From contig NZ_JAJBUX010000014.1 of the NCBI RefSeq assembly GCF_020860125.1, positions 1 through 24,158 of the forward strand: 24,158 nucleotides of DNA. The letters are read 5' to 3'. This DNA is from Cloacibacillus sp. Its GTDB lineage: Bacteria; Synergistota; Synergistia; Synergistales; Synergistaceae. Under the pieces are notes generated by a model. The model was given only the letters and a program-made list of their open reading frames with translations, searched no databases and was not told the DNA's origin. Positions 7,410 through 15,109 of the stretch are shown piece by piece (positions within the stretch are counted from its first letter, which is position 1; each line of letters starts with the position of its first letter). The position numbers and the translations under genes are program-made.

Positions 7410-8072
7410 ATGATGTCGAAGAATGAAAGGGCCAGCTGGGTGAAGGCCTACAACTGGATAAGGGAGGGAATCGATTCCTGCGCGCTGAAGATGGGCGAAC
7501 CACTTCCTGAGACATTTATCGCGAATGAGACCGGCGTAAGCCGTACCCCCGTCCGCGAGGCTCTGCGCGTTCTTGAGCAGGACGGTTATATAAAAATAGT
7601 CCCTCTCAAGGGGGCCTTTGTCTCCGAGATATCCCTTGAGGACGTACGCGAGATATATGATATAAGAAAGCTGCTCGAGCCGTTTGCCGCGCTCTCCGCG
7701 GCCAACCGCATACCGGACGGCAAGATAAAAGAGATGTCCGCCGAGTGGGAACGGCTTAGTAAGAGGGCGGAGAACGGCGAAGAGATAGACTTTTCAACTG
7801 TCGCCGACAGCGACCTCAAACTGCATTTCACGATCGCGAAGTATGCGACTAACAGACGCATCGGCGCGATACTGACGAGTTATCATGTGCAGATCAAGCG
7901 CTTTCAGCGTCTCTCCGCACAGTCTCTCGCCGACATCAGGAACTCCATAGAACAGCACATCATTATCCTGAACTGCATCAAACGCAGAGATCCAAAGGCT
8001 CTTCACGCCTGCCTATACGACCACGTCGTCAACAGCGAAGGTTATATAATGAAGGACTATTTCCTGCGGTAA
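7410..8072 (+). CDS. GntR-family regulator, FCD (FadR-like) subfamily
   Basis: A 220-residue DNA-binding regulator. I start it at base 7410 (MMSKNERASW), where GGAGGG lies 6 bases upstream; a longer frame from 7359 has no binding site. The N-terminal winged helix spans about residues 14-72 and contains TGVSRTPVREALRVLEQDGY (41-60), the GntR recognition signature. The C-terminal all-helical FCD domain keeps the metal-site residues expected of the subfamily: Asp135, His139, His183 and His205, which often help bind a carboxylate ligand. It is divergent from the larA-like/aconitase X operon and probably represses it until the hydroxy acid (or a product) binds. A strong terminator follows at 8133. 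Confidence 0.93.
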   Translation: MMSKNERASWVKAYNWIREGIDSCALKMGEPLPETFIANETGVSRTPVREALRVLEQDGYIKIVPLKGAFVSEISLEDVREIYDIRKLLEPFAALSAANRIPDGKIKEMSAEWERLSKRAENGEEIDFSTVADSDLKLHFTIAKYATNRRIGAILTSYHVQIKRFQRLSAQSLADIRNSIEQHIIILNCIKRRDPKALHACLYDHVVNSEGYIMKDYFLR

Positions 8073-8132
8073 CGAATATGCAGCATCCATGGCTTATCCG
8101 CAGGTGCGGAACCGCCGGTTTCAATATTAGAG

Positions 8133-8171
8133 AAAAGAGAGCAGACAGCGGTTTCGCGTCTGCTCTCTTTT
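8133..8171 (+). terminator. Rho-independent terminator after the GntR gene
   Basis: A perfect 14-base stem (AAAAGAGAGCAGAC against its complement at 8158-8171) is extended by GCG/CGC around a four-base loop and ends in TTTT. It separates the GntR gene from the TRAP operon. Confidence 0.85.
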
Positions 8172-8410
8172 GTGTGATCTTATCTTTGAACGGTCGATAA
8201 GGTTAAAAGTTTCATGAATGAACTTCCTTTAGTATCATACTTTATTAGTATGCTGAATATGCTTAATTAGATATTTTTCATATGTTTAGAAAAATGTTAT
8301 TCTAAGCCCGGCTAAAATACTTTCATGTCATATCAAAATAAACAGATGATATGGCAGTGGTGGTATTAAAGGTCGATTATGCTATTTTCTATCAATGAGG
8401 AGGTCATGTT
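8172..8410 (+). promoter_or_regulatory. AT-rich upstream region of the TRAP operon
   Basis: Together with the terminator this forms a 338-base gap without genes. It contains two inverted repeats that could be operators: CATACT-5-AGTATG (8236-8252) and CATATC-13-GATATG (8329-8353). A TAAAAT box lies at 8313-8318, but no convincing -35 partner was found. A GAGGAGG ribosome binding site ends 7 bases before dctP. Confidence 0.5.
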
Positions 8411-9355
8411 ATGTTTTTCAAGAATGCCGGTAAAGTATTGCTGGCGGCGGTGATCGCGTGTGGTTTCGCATTTATGGGAACACGGGCCGACTGTAGTGAC
8501 TCCAAGGTTTATACCATCAGGATAGGTTCGATCAGTTCAGAGGCGATACCAGAGGTGCGGGCCGCCTATGAGTTTAAAAAAGAGATTGAAAAATCAAGCG
8601 GCGGAAGGATCAAGGTCGAGGTGTTCCCTAACGGCGCGCTGGGAGGGGACCGTCAAATGGCGGAGGCCGTCTCGCTGGGAACGCTGGATATGGTGCTGAC
8701 GACGACGTCGGCCCTGACCACCTATGAGCCTAAGTTTGGAATACTGGATATGCCGTTTGCCTTTTCCGACGCGCAGACCGCCTTTAAGGCCGTGGACGGG
8801 GAGCTCGGCCAGTATCTGAATAAGGAGCTGGAACGGAGCGCGGGAATGGTCAATCTGGGATATATGCTGAACGGCGTGCGCCATATGGTGAACAGCAAGC
8901 GCCCGATCAACGCCCCTTCGGACCTGGCTGGATTGAAAATGAGGGTCATGGAGAGCCCAGTTTACATCGGCCTTTTTAAAGCACTTGGCGCGAACCCCAC
9001 GCCGATGTCCTTCACGGAAGTCTATACCTCCCTGCAGCAGAAGACGATAGACGGTTTTGAGGTCAGCGCCAATTTTATGGTGGAGATGAAATTTTACGAC
9101 GTCCAGAAATATTACAGTCTTACGGGGCATACGGTGTCGTTCCTCGTCGCCGCGATGAACAAAAACAAGTTCGATAAACTGCCGTCCGACCTTCAAAAGA
9201 TGGTGACGGCCTCGGCGAAGAAGTGGTTCGTCGATTATCAGAGGAAGGTATCTCTGAGCGAAGACGCCGGTTATATAAAACAGCTGAAGTCGCACGGAAT
9301 GAGCGTCAACGGGATAACGCCGGAGAACCACGCGAAGTTTGTCAAAGCCGTGTAG
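8411..9355 (+). CDS. dctP: TRAP transporter substrate-binding protein DctP, ended early by an amber codon
   Basis: A periplasmic solute-binding protein of the DctP family, which captures carboxylates for a TRAP transporter. The N-terminus is a Sec signal peptide (MFFKNAGKVLLAAVIACGFA); the VIAC at residues 14-17 could alternatively be a lipobox. The conserved core LKMRVMESPVYIGLF contains the arginine that pairs with the substrate carboxylate, followed by GANPTPMSFTEVYTSLQQ, standard for the family. The frame stops at TAG (codon 315, 9353-9355), but the same frame continues for 22 codons with a normal DctP ending, and 337 residues would be the typical length. dctQ and dctM follow. The protein may still fold without the last helix; a mutation, a sequencing error or readthrough are all possible. 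Confidence 0.88.
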   Translation: MFFKNAGKVLLAAVIACGFAFMGTRADCSDSKVYTIRIGSISSEAIPEVRAAYEFKKEIEKSSGGRIKVEVFPNGALGGDRQMAEAVSLGTLDMVLTTTSALTTYEPKFGILDMPFAFSDAQTAFKAVDGELGQYLNKELERSAGMVNLGYMLNGVRHMVNSKRPINAPSDLAGLKMRVMESPVYIGLFKALGANPTPMSFTEVYTSLQQKTIDGFEVSANFMVEMKFYDVQKYYSLTGHTVSFLVAAMNKNKFDKLPSDLQKMVTASAKKWFVDYQRKVSLSEDAGYIKQLKSHGMSVNGITPENHAKFVKAV

Positions 9356-9424
9356 CCGGTATATGCCGAATTTGAGAAAAAATTGGGCAGGGACGTCTTT
9401 GTGCTGCTGAAAAAGTATCAGTAG
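9353..9424 (+). pseudogene. C-terminal tail of DctP beyond the in-frame TAG
   Basis: After the TAG the frame reads PVYAEFEKKLGRDVFVLLKK-YQ and ends at a second TAG (9422-9424). This matches the family's usual C-terminal pattern of a PVY, an acidic-basic helix and a conserved LG. One base change (CAG or AAG to TAG) would explain it, since most relatives have Gln, Lys or Glu before PVY. Confidence 0.75.
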
Positions 9425-9438
9425 TTTTTTACGGCAGA

Positions 9439-9478
9439 ACCAGTGCGGACGGGCATATACATCTCTGTCCGCACCGGT
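9439..9478 (+). other. Hairpin between dctP and dctQ
   Basis: A 12-base stem (ACCAGTGCGGAC against GTCCGCACCGGT, one G-T wobble) encloses a 16-base loop in the spacer after dctP. No T-tract follows, so it is not a classical terminator. It is inferred to be an mRNA processing or stabilising element of the kind that lets TRAP operons make more binding protein than membrane subunits. Confidence 0.6.
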
Positions 9479-9507
9479 CGGTCAAAGCGCAGATAGGAGT
9501 GGCTAAA

Positions 9508-10014
9508 TTGAGTGCGGTGTTAAGGCTGTACAACAAGTTTGAAGAGTATCTTTTGGTTTTAAGTTTGGCGGTCTCAGTCGCGCTTGTCGCCCTTCAGATC
9601 GTTTTCAGATATTTCATCAACGCCTCCATCCCCTGGAGCGAAGAGCTGACGCGGTATATTTTTATCTGGCAGATATGGCTGGGAACGAGTTTTGCGCAGA
9701 GGGACGGCAAGCATCTGAAGGTCGAGGTCCTGTATTCTCTGATGAATCCCGCCGGCAAAAAGTTCCTAAATGTGCTTTCAAATCTTATCTTTCTCTCGTT
9801 TTGCGTATTTCTTACGGTGAACGGCTTTTCTCTCGTCATGAATCTGGCTCACAGATATTCCCTCTCTCCCGCGATGGAGATACCGCTGCTTTTTGTGTAC
9901 CTGTCATTGCCTGTGAGCAACCTTGTGCTTTCCGTCAGGATCATCGCCGGACTCAAAGAGATAATCACGACCCCGGCGGCCGCTTTCGCCGGTAAGAAGG
10001 AGGAGATACGGTAA
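9508..10014 (+). CDS. dctQ: TRAP transporter small membrane subunit DctQ
   Basis: A 168-residue inner-membrane protein with four hydrophobic helices and the DctQ hallmark IPWSEELTRYIFIWQIWLG (about residues 44-62). I choose a TTG start at 9508, because AGGAG ends 8 bases before it; the GTG at 9499 overlaps that binding site and would leave no spacing. Its stop overlaps the dctM start as TAATG, so the two membrane subunits are translationally coupled. It forms the transporter with DctM and the binding protein DctP and uses an ion gradient for uptake of a carboxylate. Confidence 0.92.
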   Translation: MSAVLRLYNKFEEYLLVLSLAVSVALVALQIVFRYFINASIPWSEELTRYIFIWQIWLGTSFAQRDGKHLKVEVLYSLMNPAGKKFLNVLSNLIFLSFCVFLTVNGFSLVMNLAHRYSLSPAMEIPLLFVYLSLPVSNLVLSVRIIAGLKEIITTPAAAFAGKKEEIR

Positions 10015-11294
10015 TGGAATTCACGGTCTTATTCGGCTCTTTCCTTGTACTGATCCTGCTGACCGTTCCCGTCGGCTACGTCATAGGGATATCCACGCTG
10101 ATCACGCTCTATTTTTTCTCCGATATATCGTTCGTCATGATCTCCCAGAACGCCGTGGCGGGAGTCGATTCCTTTTCCCTCTTGGCGATCCCCTTCTTCA
10201 TACTTGCGGGAAGCCTGATGAGCGCCGGCGGTCTGGTTAAGCGGCTGCTCAATTTTGCCAACATCTGTGTCGGCGCGGTGACGGGCGGCCTTGCCATGGT
10301 GACCACGGTTACCTGTATGTTCTTCGCCGCGCTCTCCGGTTCCGCCGTCGCCACGACATCCGCCGTCGGCTCGTTTATGATCCCGGCGATGAAAGAGAAG
10401 GGCTACGACGAGGGATTCGCCGCCGCGCTCGCCGCCGCGGCCGGCACCATCGGCATCATCATCCCGCCGAGCATCCCGCTTGTCATCTACGGCGTGGTGG
10501 TTGGCGCCTCTATCGGAGAGCTGTTTATCGCGGGAATCATTCCGGGAATAATAATGGGCTTGGCGATCCTGATAGTCTGTTACGTTATTTCAAAGAAGAA
10601 AGGGTACAGAGGGACCGCGGAGAAGCTGACGCTGAAAAGTTTTAGTCATTCCTTTGTGGACGCCATCTGGGCGTTTATGGCCCCGGGGATAATCTTGGGC
10701 GGTATCTACTGGGGGATATGCACTCCCACCGAGGCGGCGGTGATAGCGGTCTTGTACTCTCTGTTCACCGGCGTCGTCATCTACAGAGAACTGACATTTG
10801 CGAAGATCTACGATGCCTTCGTGGAGACGCTGACGGTCAATGGGGCGACGACCTTTATGGTGGGCCTTTCGATGGCCTTCGCGAGTTATCTCATAATGGC
10901 CGGGCTGCCGCAGCAGATCGCGGCGTTTCTCATAAGCATCACTGACAGCAGGATAGTGCTCTTTATGATCGTGAATCTCTTTTTGCTGGCAGTTGGCAGC
11001 CTCATCGACCCGATACCGGCGATAATAATACTTGCCCCGATCCTGCTGCCGGTGATGACGAAATTCGGCATGTCGCCCGTCACCTTCGGCGTTGTGCTGG
11101 TGGCGAATCTGGCGATCGGCTATATAACACCGCCCTATGGCGTCAACCTGTTTGTGGCGATGGCGGTGGCGAAGATCCCGATGGAGCGGATGTTTAAATA
11201 TATCGTCGCGTTGTTTTTTGCGATGCTTGTCGCGCTGATACTGATCACATATTGCGACTCCGCGACGATGCATCTGGTGCGGTTCCTAAAATAA
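10014..11294 (+). CDS. dctM: TRAP transporter large membrane subunit DctM
   Basis: A 426-residue polytopic protein of about twelve helices, the usual DctM length. The block FFAALSGSAVATTSAVGSFM and the following GTIGIIIPPSIPLVIYG are the family signature in the first half, and GSLIDPIPAIIILAPILLPV with YITPPYGVNLF form the second repeat. It is the ion-coupled channel subunit of the TRAP system and starts within the dctQ stop codon. Its end overlaps the convergent LysR gene by 9 bases and no terminator is visible, so antisense interference between the two transcripts is possible. Confidence 0.95.
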   Translation: MEFTVLFGSFLVLILLTVPVGYVIGISTLITLYFFSDISFVMISQNAVAGVDSFSLLAIPFFILAGSLMSAGGLVKRLLNFANICVGAVTGGLAMVTTVTCMFFAALSGSAVATTSAVGSFMIPAMKEKGYDEGFAAALAAAAGTIGIIIPPSIPLVIYGVVVGASIGELFIAGIIPGIIMGLAILIVCYVISKKKGYRGTAEKLTLKSFSHSFVDAIWAFMAPGIILGGIYWGICTPTEAAVIAVLYSLFTGVVIYRELTFAKIYDAFVETLTVNGATTFMVGLSMAFASYLIMAGLPQQIAAFLISITDSRIVLFMIVNLFLLAVGSLIDPIPAIIILAPILLPVMTKFGMSPVTFGVVLVANLAIGYITPPYGVNLFVAMAVAKIPMERMFKYIVALFFAMLVALILITYCDSATMHLVRFLK

Positions 11295-12185
11295 TTTAAC
11301 GTCAACGTCCATTATCTCCAGCAGCTTCTTGGCCATCGGCGAGATATACTGCTTGGGATTAAAGATGACGACCGGCTTTGTATCGGAGCTTACGCCCTCT
11401 ATCCGTTTGATGTTCGTCCGTTTATTGGGAAGGTGTTTTAACAGCTGCTGCGGCATAATGGTAGCCCCCAGCCCGCTGAATACCAGCATTATCGCCAAAG
11501 AGGAGTTTGAGCACTGGCAGATGATATTGGGTTTGATGTTGAGGTTGGCGAAATCATTGATAAAAAGTTCGTTGTAGCCGATGCTTTTGCCGTCGTGCAG
11601 CATGATCAGCGGAAGCTCGGCCATCTCCTCCAGCGAGATATAGTCCCACTGAGGACAGGAGTCCATCGCGGCGGGAACGGCGAGATAGAATTGTTCGGCC
11701 GCGAGGGGAACCACGGCCAGCGAACCGGCGTTGAAGGTCGGCGTGCGCAGGAAGAGCAGTTCGATCTCTCTCTTGTAGAGGAGGTCCAGCAGGTTGTTGG
11801 GGGTGTCTTCCCATATCTTATAGGTCACGTGCGGATGGAACGAGGCAAATTTTTTCAGATAGTCCGTCAGCTTGGGCGTACATGATATCAGCGAGCCTAT
11901 CTTCAGGATGCCGGAGAGATTTTCGGGAATATCGTCATTGATGTAATACTTCAGGTTTTCTATTTGGAATATCAGGTCCTGGGCCTTTTGCAGGAGGGCC
12001 TCTCCGGCCGAGGTCAGATCCAGCCCCTTTTTAGTCCTGAGAAAGAGAGGCTTGCCGATCTCTTTTTCCAGTTCGATGATATGTCTGCTTAAAGGCGGCT
12101 GTGCCATGAATAATTTTTGAGCGGCCCTTGTTATCTGCCCTTCGTTGGCGACGGTAACAAAATATTTCAGCTGTTTTATATCCAT
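11286..12185 (-). CDS. LysR-type transcriptional regulator
   Basis: A 299-residue protein of standard LysR length. It opens with MDIKQLKYFVTVANEGQ and a winged helix-turn-helix (residues 18-37: ITRAAQKLFMAQPPLSRHII), the classical LysR pattern, followed by ELEKEIGKPLFLRTKKGLDLTSAG. The rest is the two-lobed effector-binding domain. It is divergent from the FAD oxidoreductase gene across 87 bases and convergent with dctM, so it most likely controls the oxidoreductase, and possibly the TRAP operon too. The effector is unknown. Confidence 0.95.
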   Translation of the reverse strand: MDIKQLKYFVTVANEGQITRAAQKLFMAQPPLSRHIIELEKEIGKPLFLRTKKGLDLTSAGEALLQKAQDLIFQIENLKYYINDDIPENLSGILKIGSLISCTPKLTDYLKKFASFHPHVTYKIWEDTPNNLLDLLYKREIELLFLRTPTFNAGSLAVVPLAAEQFYLAVPAAMDSCPQWDYISLEEMAELPLIMLHDGKSIGYNELFINDFANLNIKPNIICQCSNSSLAIMLVFSGLGATIMPQQLLKHLPNKRTNIKRIEGVSSDTKPVVIFNPKQYISPMAKKLLEIMDVDVKLF

Positions 12186-12272
12186 AATCGACTATCCCCG
12201 ATGCTCGTTTACCCTGATTATATCTAAAAGATTACGATAATTCAAATATAGAGACAATAAGGAGCATTTTAC
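12186..12272. promoter_or_regulatory. Divergent LysR/oxidoreductase control region
   Basis: This short divergent gap includes ATTAT...ATAAT arms around an ATCT-AAA-AGAT inverted repeat (about 12218-12240), a possible LysR binding site of the T-N11-A type. AAGGAG ends 8 bases before the rightward start. Promoter boxes were not resolved. Confidence 0.4.
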
Positions 12273-13637
12273 ATGGAAAAGTTTATCATTGAACCGGAAG
12301 CTAAGGTGGAAGTTATCGACCATGCCGACGTGCTGGTTGTGGGCGGCGGCCCCGCCGGCATAGCCGCGGCAGTCGCCGCGGCGCGCGCGGGCGCTGGGAG
12401 GGTGGTCCTGCTTGAGCGTTATAACCACCTTGGCGGGATGGCTACCGGGGGGCAGGTCATTCTGATCCCCTCTCTGAGCTATATGAAAACGATGATGATA
12501 AAGGGCGTTATGCTCGAAGCGGTCAGCCGGCTTGAGGCTATCCCCAACGGTTACTTTGGCCCGCGGCGGGAGATAATGGGCAGCGACGACCCTCAGTGCG
12601 TTGAAAAGTGGCGTCCCTATTTTAATATGACGCGCGACGGCTATGTCTGCTACGGAGGGTACAGCGACCCTGAAATATTCAAAATCGTCCTTCAGCAAAT
12701 GGTGGAAGAGGCCGGGGTCAAGGTATATCTGCACATGCTTGCCTGTAAGGCGATATGCGGCGGCGATGAGGTGAAGGGCGTGAGTTTTGAAAGCAAACAG
12801 GGCCGGAACGCCATTCTCGCGGATGTCGTCATAGACTGCACCGGAGACGGGGACATCGCGGCATCGGCGGGCGCGGTCTTTCAGGACGCCTTCAAGGACG
12901 GCCTGCGCAACGCCTCTCTCGGTCTGGTCTACAGGCTCGGTGTGGAAGATTTTATGAAGTTTATGGATTATTCGGTGGAAAACAGCGAAGAATGGGAGAG
13001 GCACAATAAAAAACTCAACGAAATTTCCGGCTTCCCGATCGTACTTTTCCCGACCGGCAGGAGGGACGTGGCCTGGGTCGATAACTGGCTCCTCGGTTAT
13101 AACTGCCTGAAGGTCGCTGACCTGACGGCGGTCGAGTTCAAAGTACGCGCCACGATCCTCGACGTTATCGGCTATATCAATGAAAATAAAATCCCAGGAC
13201 TGTTCCCGGCCACCCTTCACGATACGGCCTACCAGACCGGCACGCGCGGGAGCAGACGGATTCTCGGCAAAAAGGTGCTGACGGTGAACGACGTCTATAA
13301 CGGAACCGACTTTGAGGACGTCGTCGCCGTACTGCCCTCGATAGAGGTGATAACCTCCAAAGGCGGACTCGACGAGGACTACCCCGAAAAACCGACGCAG
13401 ATCCCTCTTGGAGCCCTGCAGGTCGCGGATAAGAGAAATCTTCTCGTTGCCGGAAGGTGTTTTTCCTCGGACGCGCAGGCAAACAACCTGATCAATCTCA
13501 TACCGCACTGTTTCGCGATGGGACAGGCGGCGGGAGTGGCGGCGGCGGTGTCGCGGCGGACCGGCGCAGATTGCTGCGACGTCGGGTACGAAGATGTCAG
13601 GCTGGAATTAATACGGCAGAATGTTTATCTTCCGTAG
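12273..13637 (+). CDS. FAD-dependent oxidoreductase (FAD_oxidored family)
   Basis: A 454-residue flavoprotein. The N-terminal Rossmann fold is marked by VLVVGGGPAGIAAA (GGGPAG at residues 24-29), the acidic ribose-binding Glu48 and the NHLGGMATGG loop (51-60). DCTGDGDIAA (188-197) is the second FAD motif, and NLLVAGRCFSSDAQA with GQAAGVAAAV closes the FAD site at the C-terminus. This matches the FAD_oxidored (PF12831-type) group, whose members are often annotated only as oxidoreductases. No signal peptide or Fe-S motif is visible, so it is probably cytosolic. It is divergent from a LysR gene and precedes an aminotransferase by 123 bases; a role in oxidising an organic acid or amino acid is a guess from context. 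Confidence 0.88.
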   Translation: MEKFIIEPEAKVEVIDHADVLVVGGGPAGIAAAVAAARAGAGRVVLLERYNHLGGMATGGQVILIPSLSYMKTMMIKGVMLEAVSRLEAIPNGYFGPRREIMGSDDPQCVEKWRPYFNMTRDGYVCYGGYSDPEIFKIVLQQMVEEAGVKVYLHMLACKAICGGDEVKGVSFESKQGRNAILADVVIDCTGDGDIAASAGAVFQDAFKDGLRNASLGLVYRLGVEDFMKFMDYSVENSEEWERHNKKLNEISGFPIVLFPTGRRDVAWVDNWLLGYNCLKVADLTAVEFKVRATILDVIGYINENKIPGLFPATLHDTAYQTGTRGSRRILGKKVLTVNDVYNGTDFEDVVAVLPSIEVITSKGGLDEDYPEKPTQIPLGALQVADKRNLLVAGRCFSSDAQANNLINLIPHCFAMGQAAGVAAAVSRRTGADCCDVGYEDVRLELIRQNVYLP

Positions 13638-13760
13638 GTATGGATGATTCTGGCCGCCGTGTTTTTGAAAAATAAGTTGCCTGAAATGGCGGATTGGTAA
13701 TAATATTGTCTATGTAAGATGGACGGTTTATTTTCTTAGATACGGGAGGCAATAAAAAAG

Positions 13761-14939
13761 ATGACTACGAAGGTTAAATTTCCCAACAGCCGTATGGCTT
13801 CCATCAGTATGTCCGGCGGTATCCGCGAAATACTGACGCGCGCGGAGGAGATGGAGCGCGAGGGCAGAAGCATCATCCACATGGAGATCGGCCGCCCAGA
13901 CTTCGATTCGCCGAAGTGCGCGAAGGAGCGGGTGATAGAGGCCCTCAACGAGGGCAACGTACACTATACGGACATGGCGGGAGCCTATGACCTCCGCTGT
14001 GCGGTGGCCGACAAGTATCACCGTGAAAACGGCATGGCCTACGTCGACGCCGATAAAAACGTCCTTATCACGAACGGCGCGATGGAGGCGCTCACCTCGA
14101 CCTTCCTCACGCTCTTTGAGCCCGGAGACGAGGTGATCGTGCCCGCGCCCTATTTCTCGGCCTACGCGGATGAGCTCGCCATTGCCAGTGCCGTGCTCGT
14201 GCCTGTGCCGACGAAGATGGAAAACGGTTTCCGGCTTCAGGTGGAGGAGCTGAAAAAGGTTCTCTCTCCCAAGACCAAGGCCATCCTGATAAACTCGCCC
14301 AACAACCCCAGCGGCGCGGTGCTTACGCGGGAGGATCTTGAGGCGATCGCCGCCTTTGCCAGGGAGAACGACCTCTGGGTGATCTCCGACGAATGCTACG
14401 AGAAATTCCTTTACGACGGCGAGCATGTGAGCATCGCGAGCCTGCCCGGCATGGAGGAGCGCACGGTGACGGTCGCCGCCGCCTCCAAGACCTGGTCGAT
14501 GACCGGCTGGCGCATCGGCTGGGTGGTCGCCCCCGCGGCGATGCGCCCCTATGTCAATAAGTGCCACCAGAACCTCACGACCTGCGCCAACTCCTTCGCG
14601 CAGGCTGGGGTCGTCGAGGCCTTCGCCCACGCCGACAGCGACGTGACGGCGATGGTCGCGGAGTATAAACGCCGCCGCGATATGGTTGTCAAGTGGCTGA
14701 ACGATATCAAGGGCTTCGAGGCGATCACGCCCGCGGGAGCCTTCTACGCCTTCCCGCGTATCTCGCAGCTTGGTATGGACGGCTTCAAATTCTGCGCCTG
14801 GCTGCTCGAAGAGGCCGGAGTCTCGACCGTCCCCGGCGAGGTTTTCGGAATGCCGGGACATATCCGCCTCGCCTACTGCCGCTCCTATGACTACATCGAA
14901 GAGGGCATGAAGAGGATCAAAGAGGCCGTCGAAAAATAA
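13761..14939 (+). CDS. Class I/II pyridoxal-phosphate aminotransferase
   Basis: A 392-residue protein of the aspartate aminotransferase fold. Visible landmarks are NSPNNPSGAVLT (178-189, cofactor-binding Asn), SDECYEKF (Asp210, pairing with the pyridine nitrogen), and AASKTWSMTGWRIGW, where Lys243 should form the Schiff base and Arg251 binds the phosphate. GHIRLAYCRS near the C-terminus carries the arginine that recognises the substrate carboxylate. GGGAGG lies 11 bases before the start. It probably interconverts an amino acid and its 2-oxo acid; the specific substrate cannot be read from sequence. It may be cotranscribed with the oxidoreductase upstream. Confidence 0.95.
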   Translation: MTTKVKFPNSRMASISMSGGIREILTRAEEMEREGRSIIHMEIGRPDFDSPKCAKERVIEALNEGNVHYTDMAGAYDLRCAVADKYHRENGMAYVDADKNVLITNGAMEALTSTFLTLFEPGDEVIVPAPYFSAYADELAIASAVLVPVPTKMENGFRLQVEELKKVLSPKTKAILINSPNNPSGAVLTREDLEAIAAFARENDLWVISDECYEKFLYDGEHVSIASLPGMEERTVTVAAASKTWSMTGWRIGWVVAPAAMRPYVNKCHQNLTTCANSFAQAGVVEAFAHADSDVTAMVAEYKRRRDMVVKWLNDIKGFEAITPAGAFYAFPRISQLGMDGFKFCAWLLEEAGVSTVPGEVFGMPGHIRLAYCRSYDYIEEGMKRIKEAVEK

Positions 14940-14983
14940 ACCTCTGCGTGAATCGCTGTTTATCTCTTTTCCCTACTCGAAGG

Positions 14984-15109
14984 AAATCGGCGTTTAGAAG
15001 TGCGAGTTGCTAAATAACTTTGGGCTCTGGAACCGGAGCCGTATCTTCATACGGCGAGGATGCCAGTGCCCAAAGTTATGACGCAAATCGTGCTTATAAA
15101 CGCCGATTT
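14984..15109. repeat. 126-base near-perfect hairpin element between convergent genes
   Basis: The two halves are inverted copies. Perfect stems are AAATCGGCGTTTA (14984-14996) with 15097-15109, ATAACTTTGGGC (15014-15025) with 15068-15079, CTGG (15027-15030) with 15063-15066, and GCCGTAT (15038-15044) with 15049-15055 around a CTTC loop. The 10 bases between the outer and middle stems also pair, with two wobbles and one mismatch. The right end covers the stop codon of the TauE/SafE gene. It could end transcription from both sides, but no T-tracts flank it, and part of it recurs at 24029-24110, which favours a mobile-type repeat (MITE-like). Confidence 0.85.

Noticed and set aside
12192..13508. 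438-residue minus-strand frame opposite the FAD oxidoreductase
   Set aside because: The opposite strand carries clear FAD motifs throughout; the antisense protein has no recognisable domain and a skewed composition.
13728..14861. 377-residue minus-strand frame opposite the aminotransferase
   Set aside because: High-GC codon bias leaves the antisense frame open by chance; the real gene on the plus strand has all catalytic motifs.
14984..15109. CRISPR repeat or tRNA-like structure
   Set aside because: There is one inverted pair only, with no direct repeats and spacers, and no tRNA arm features.
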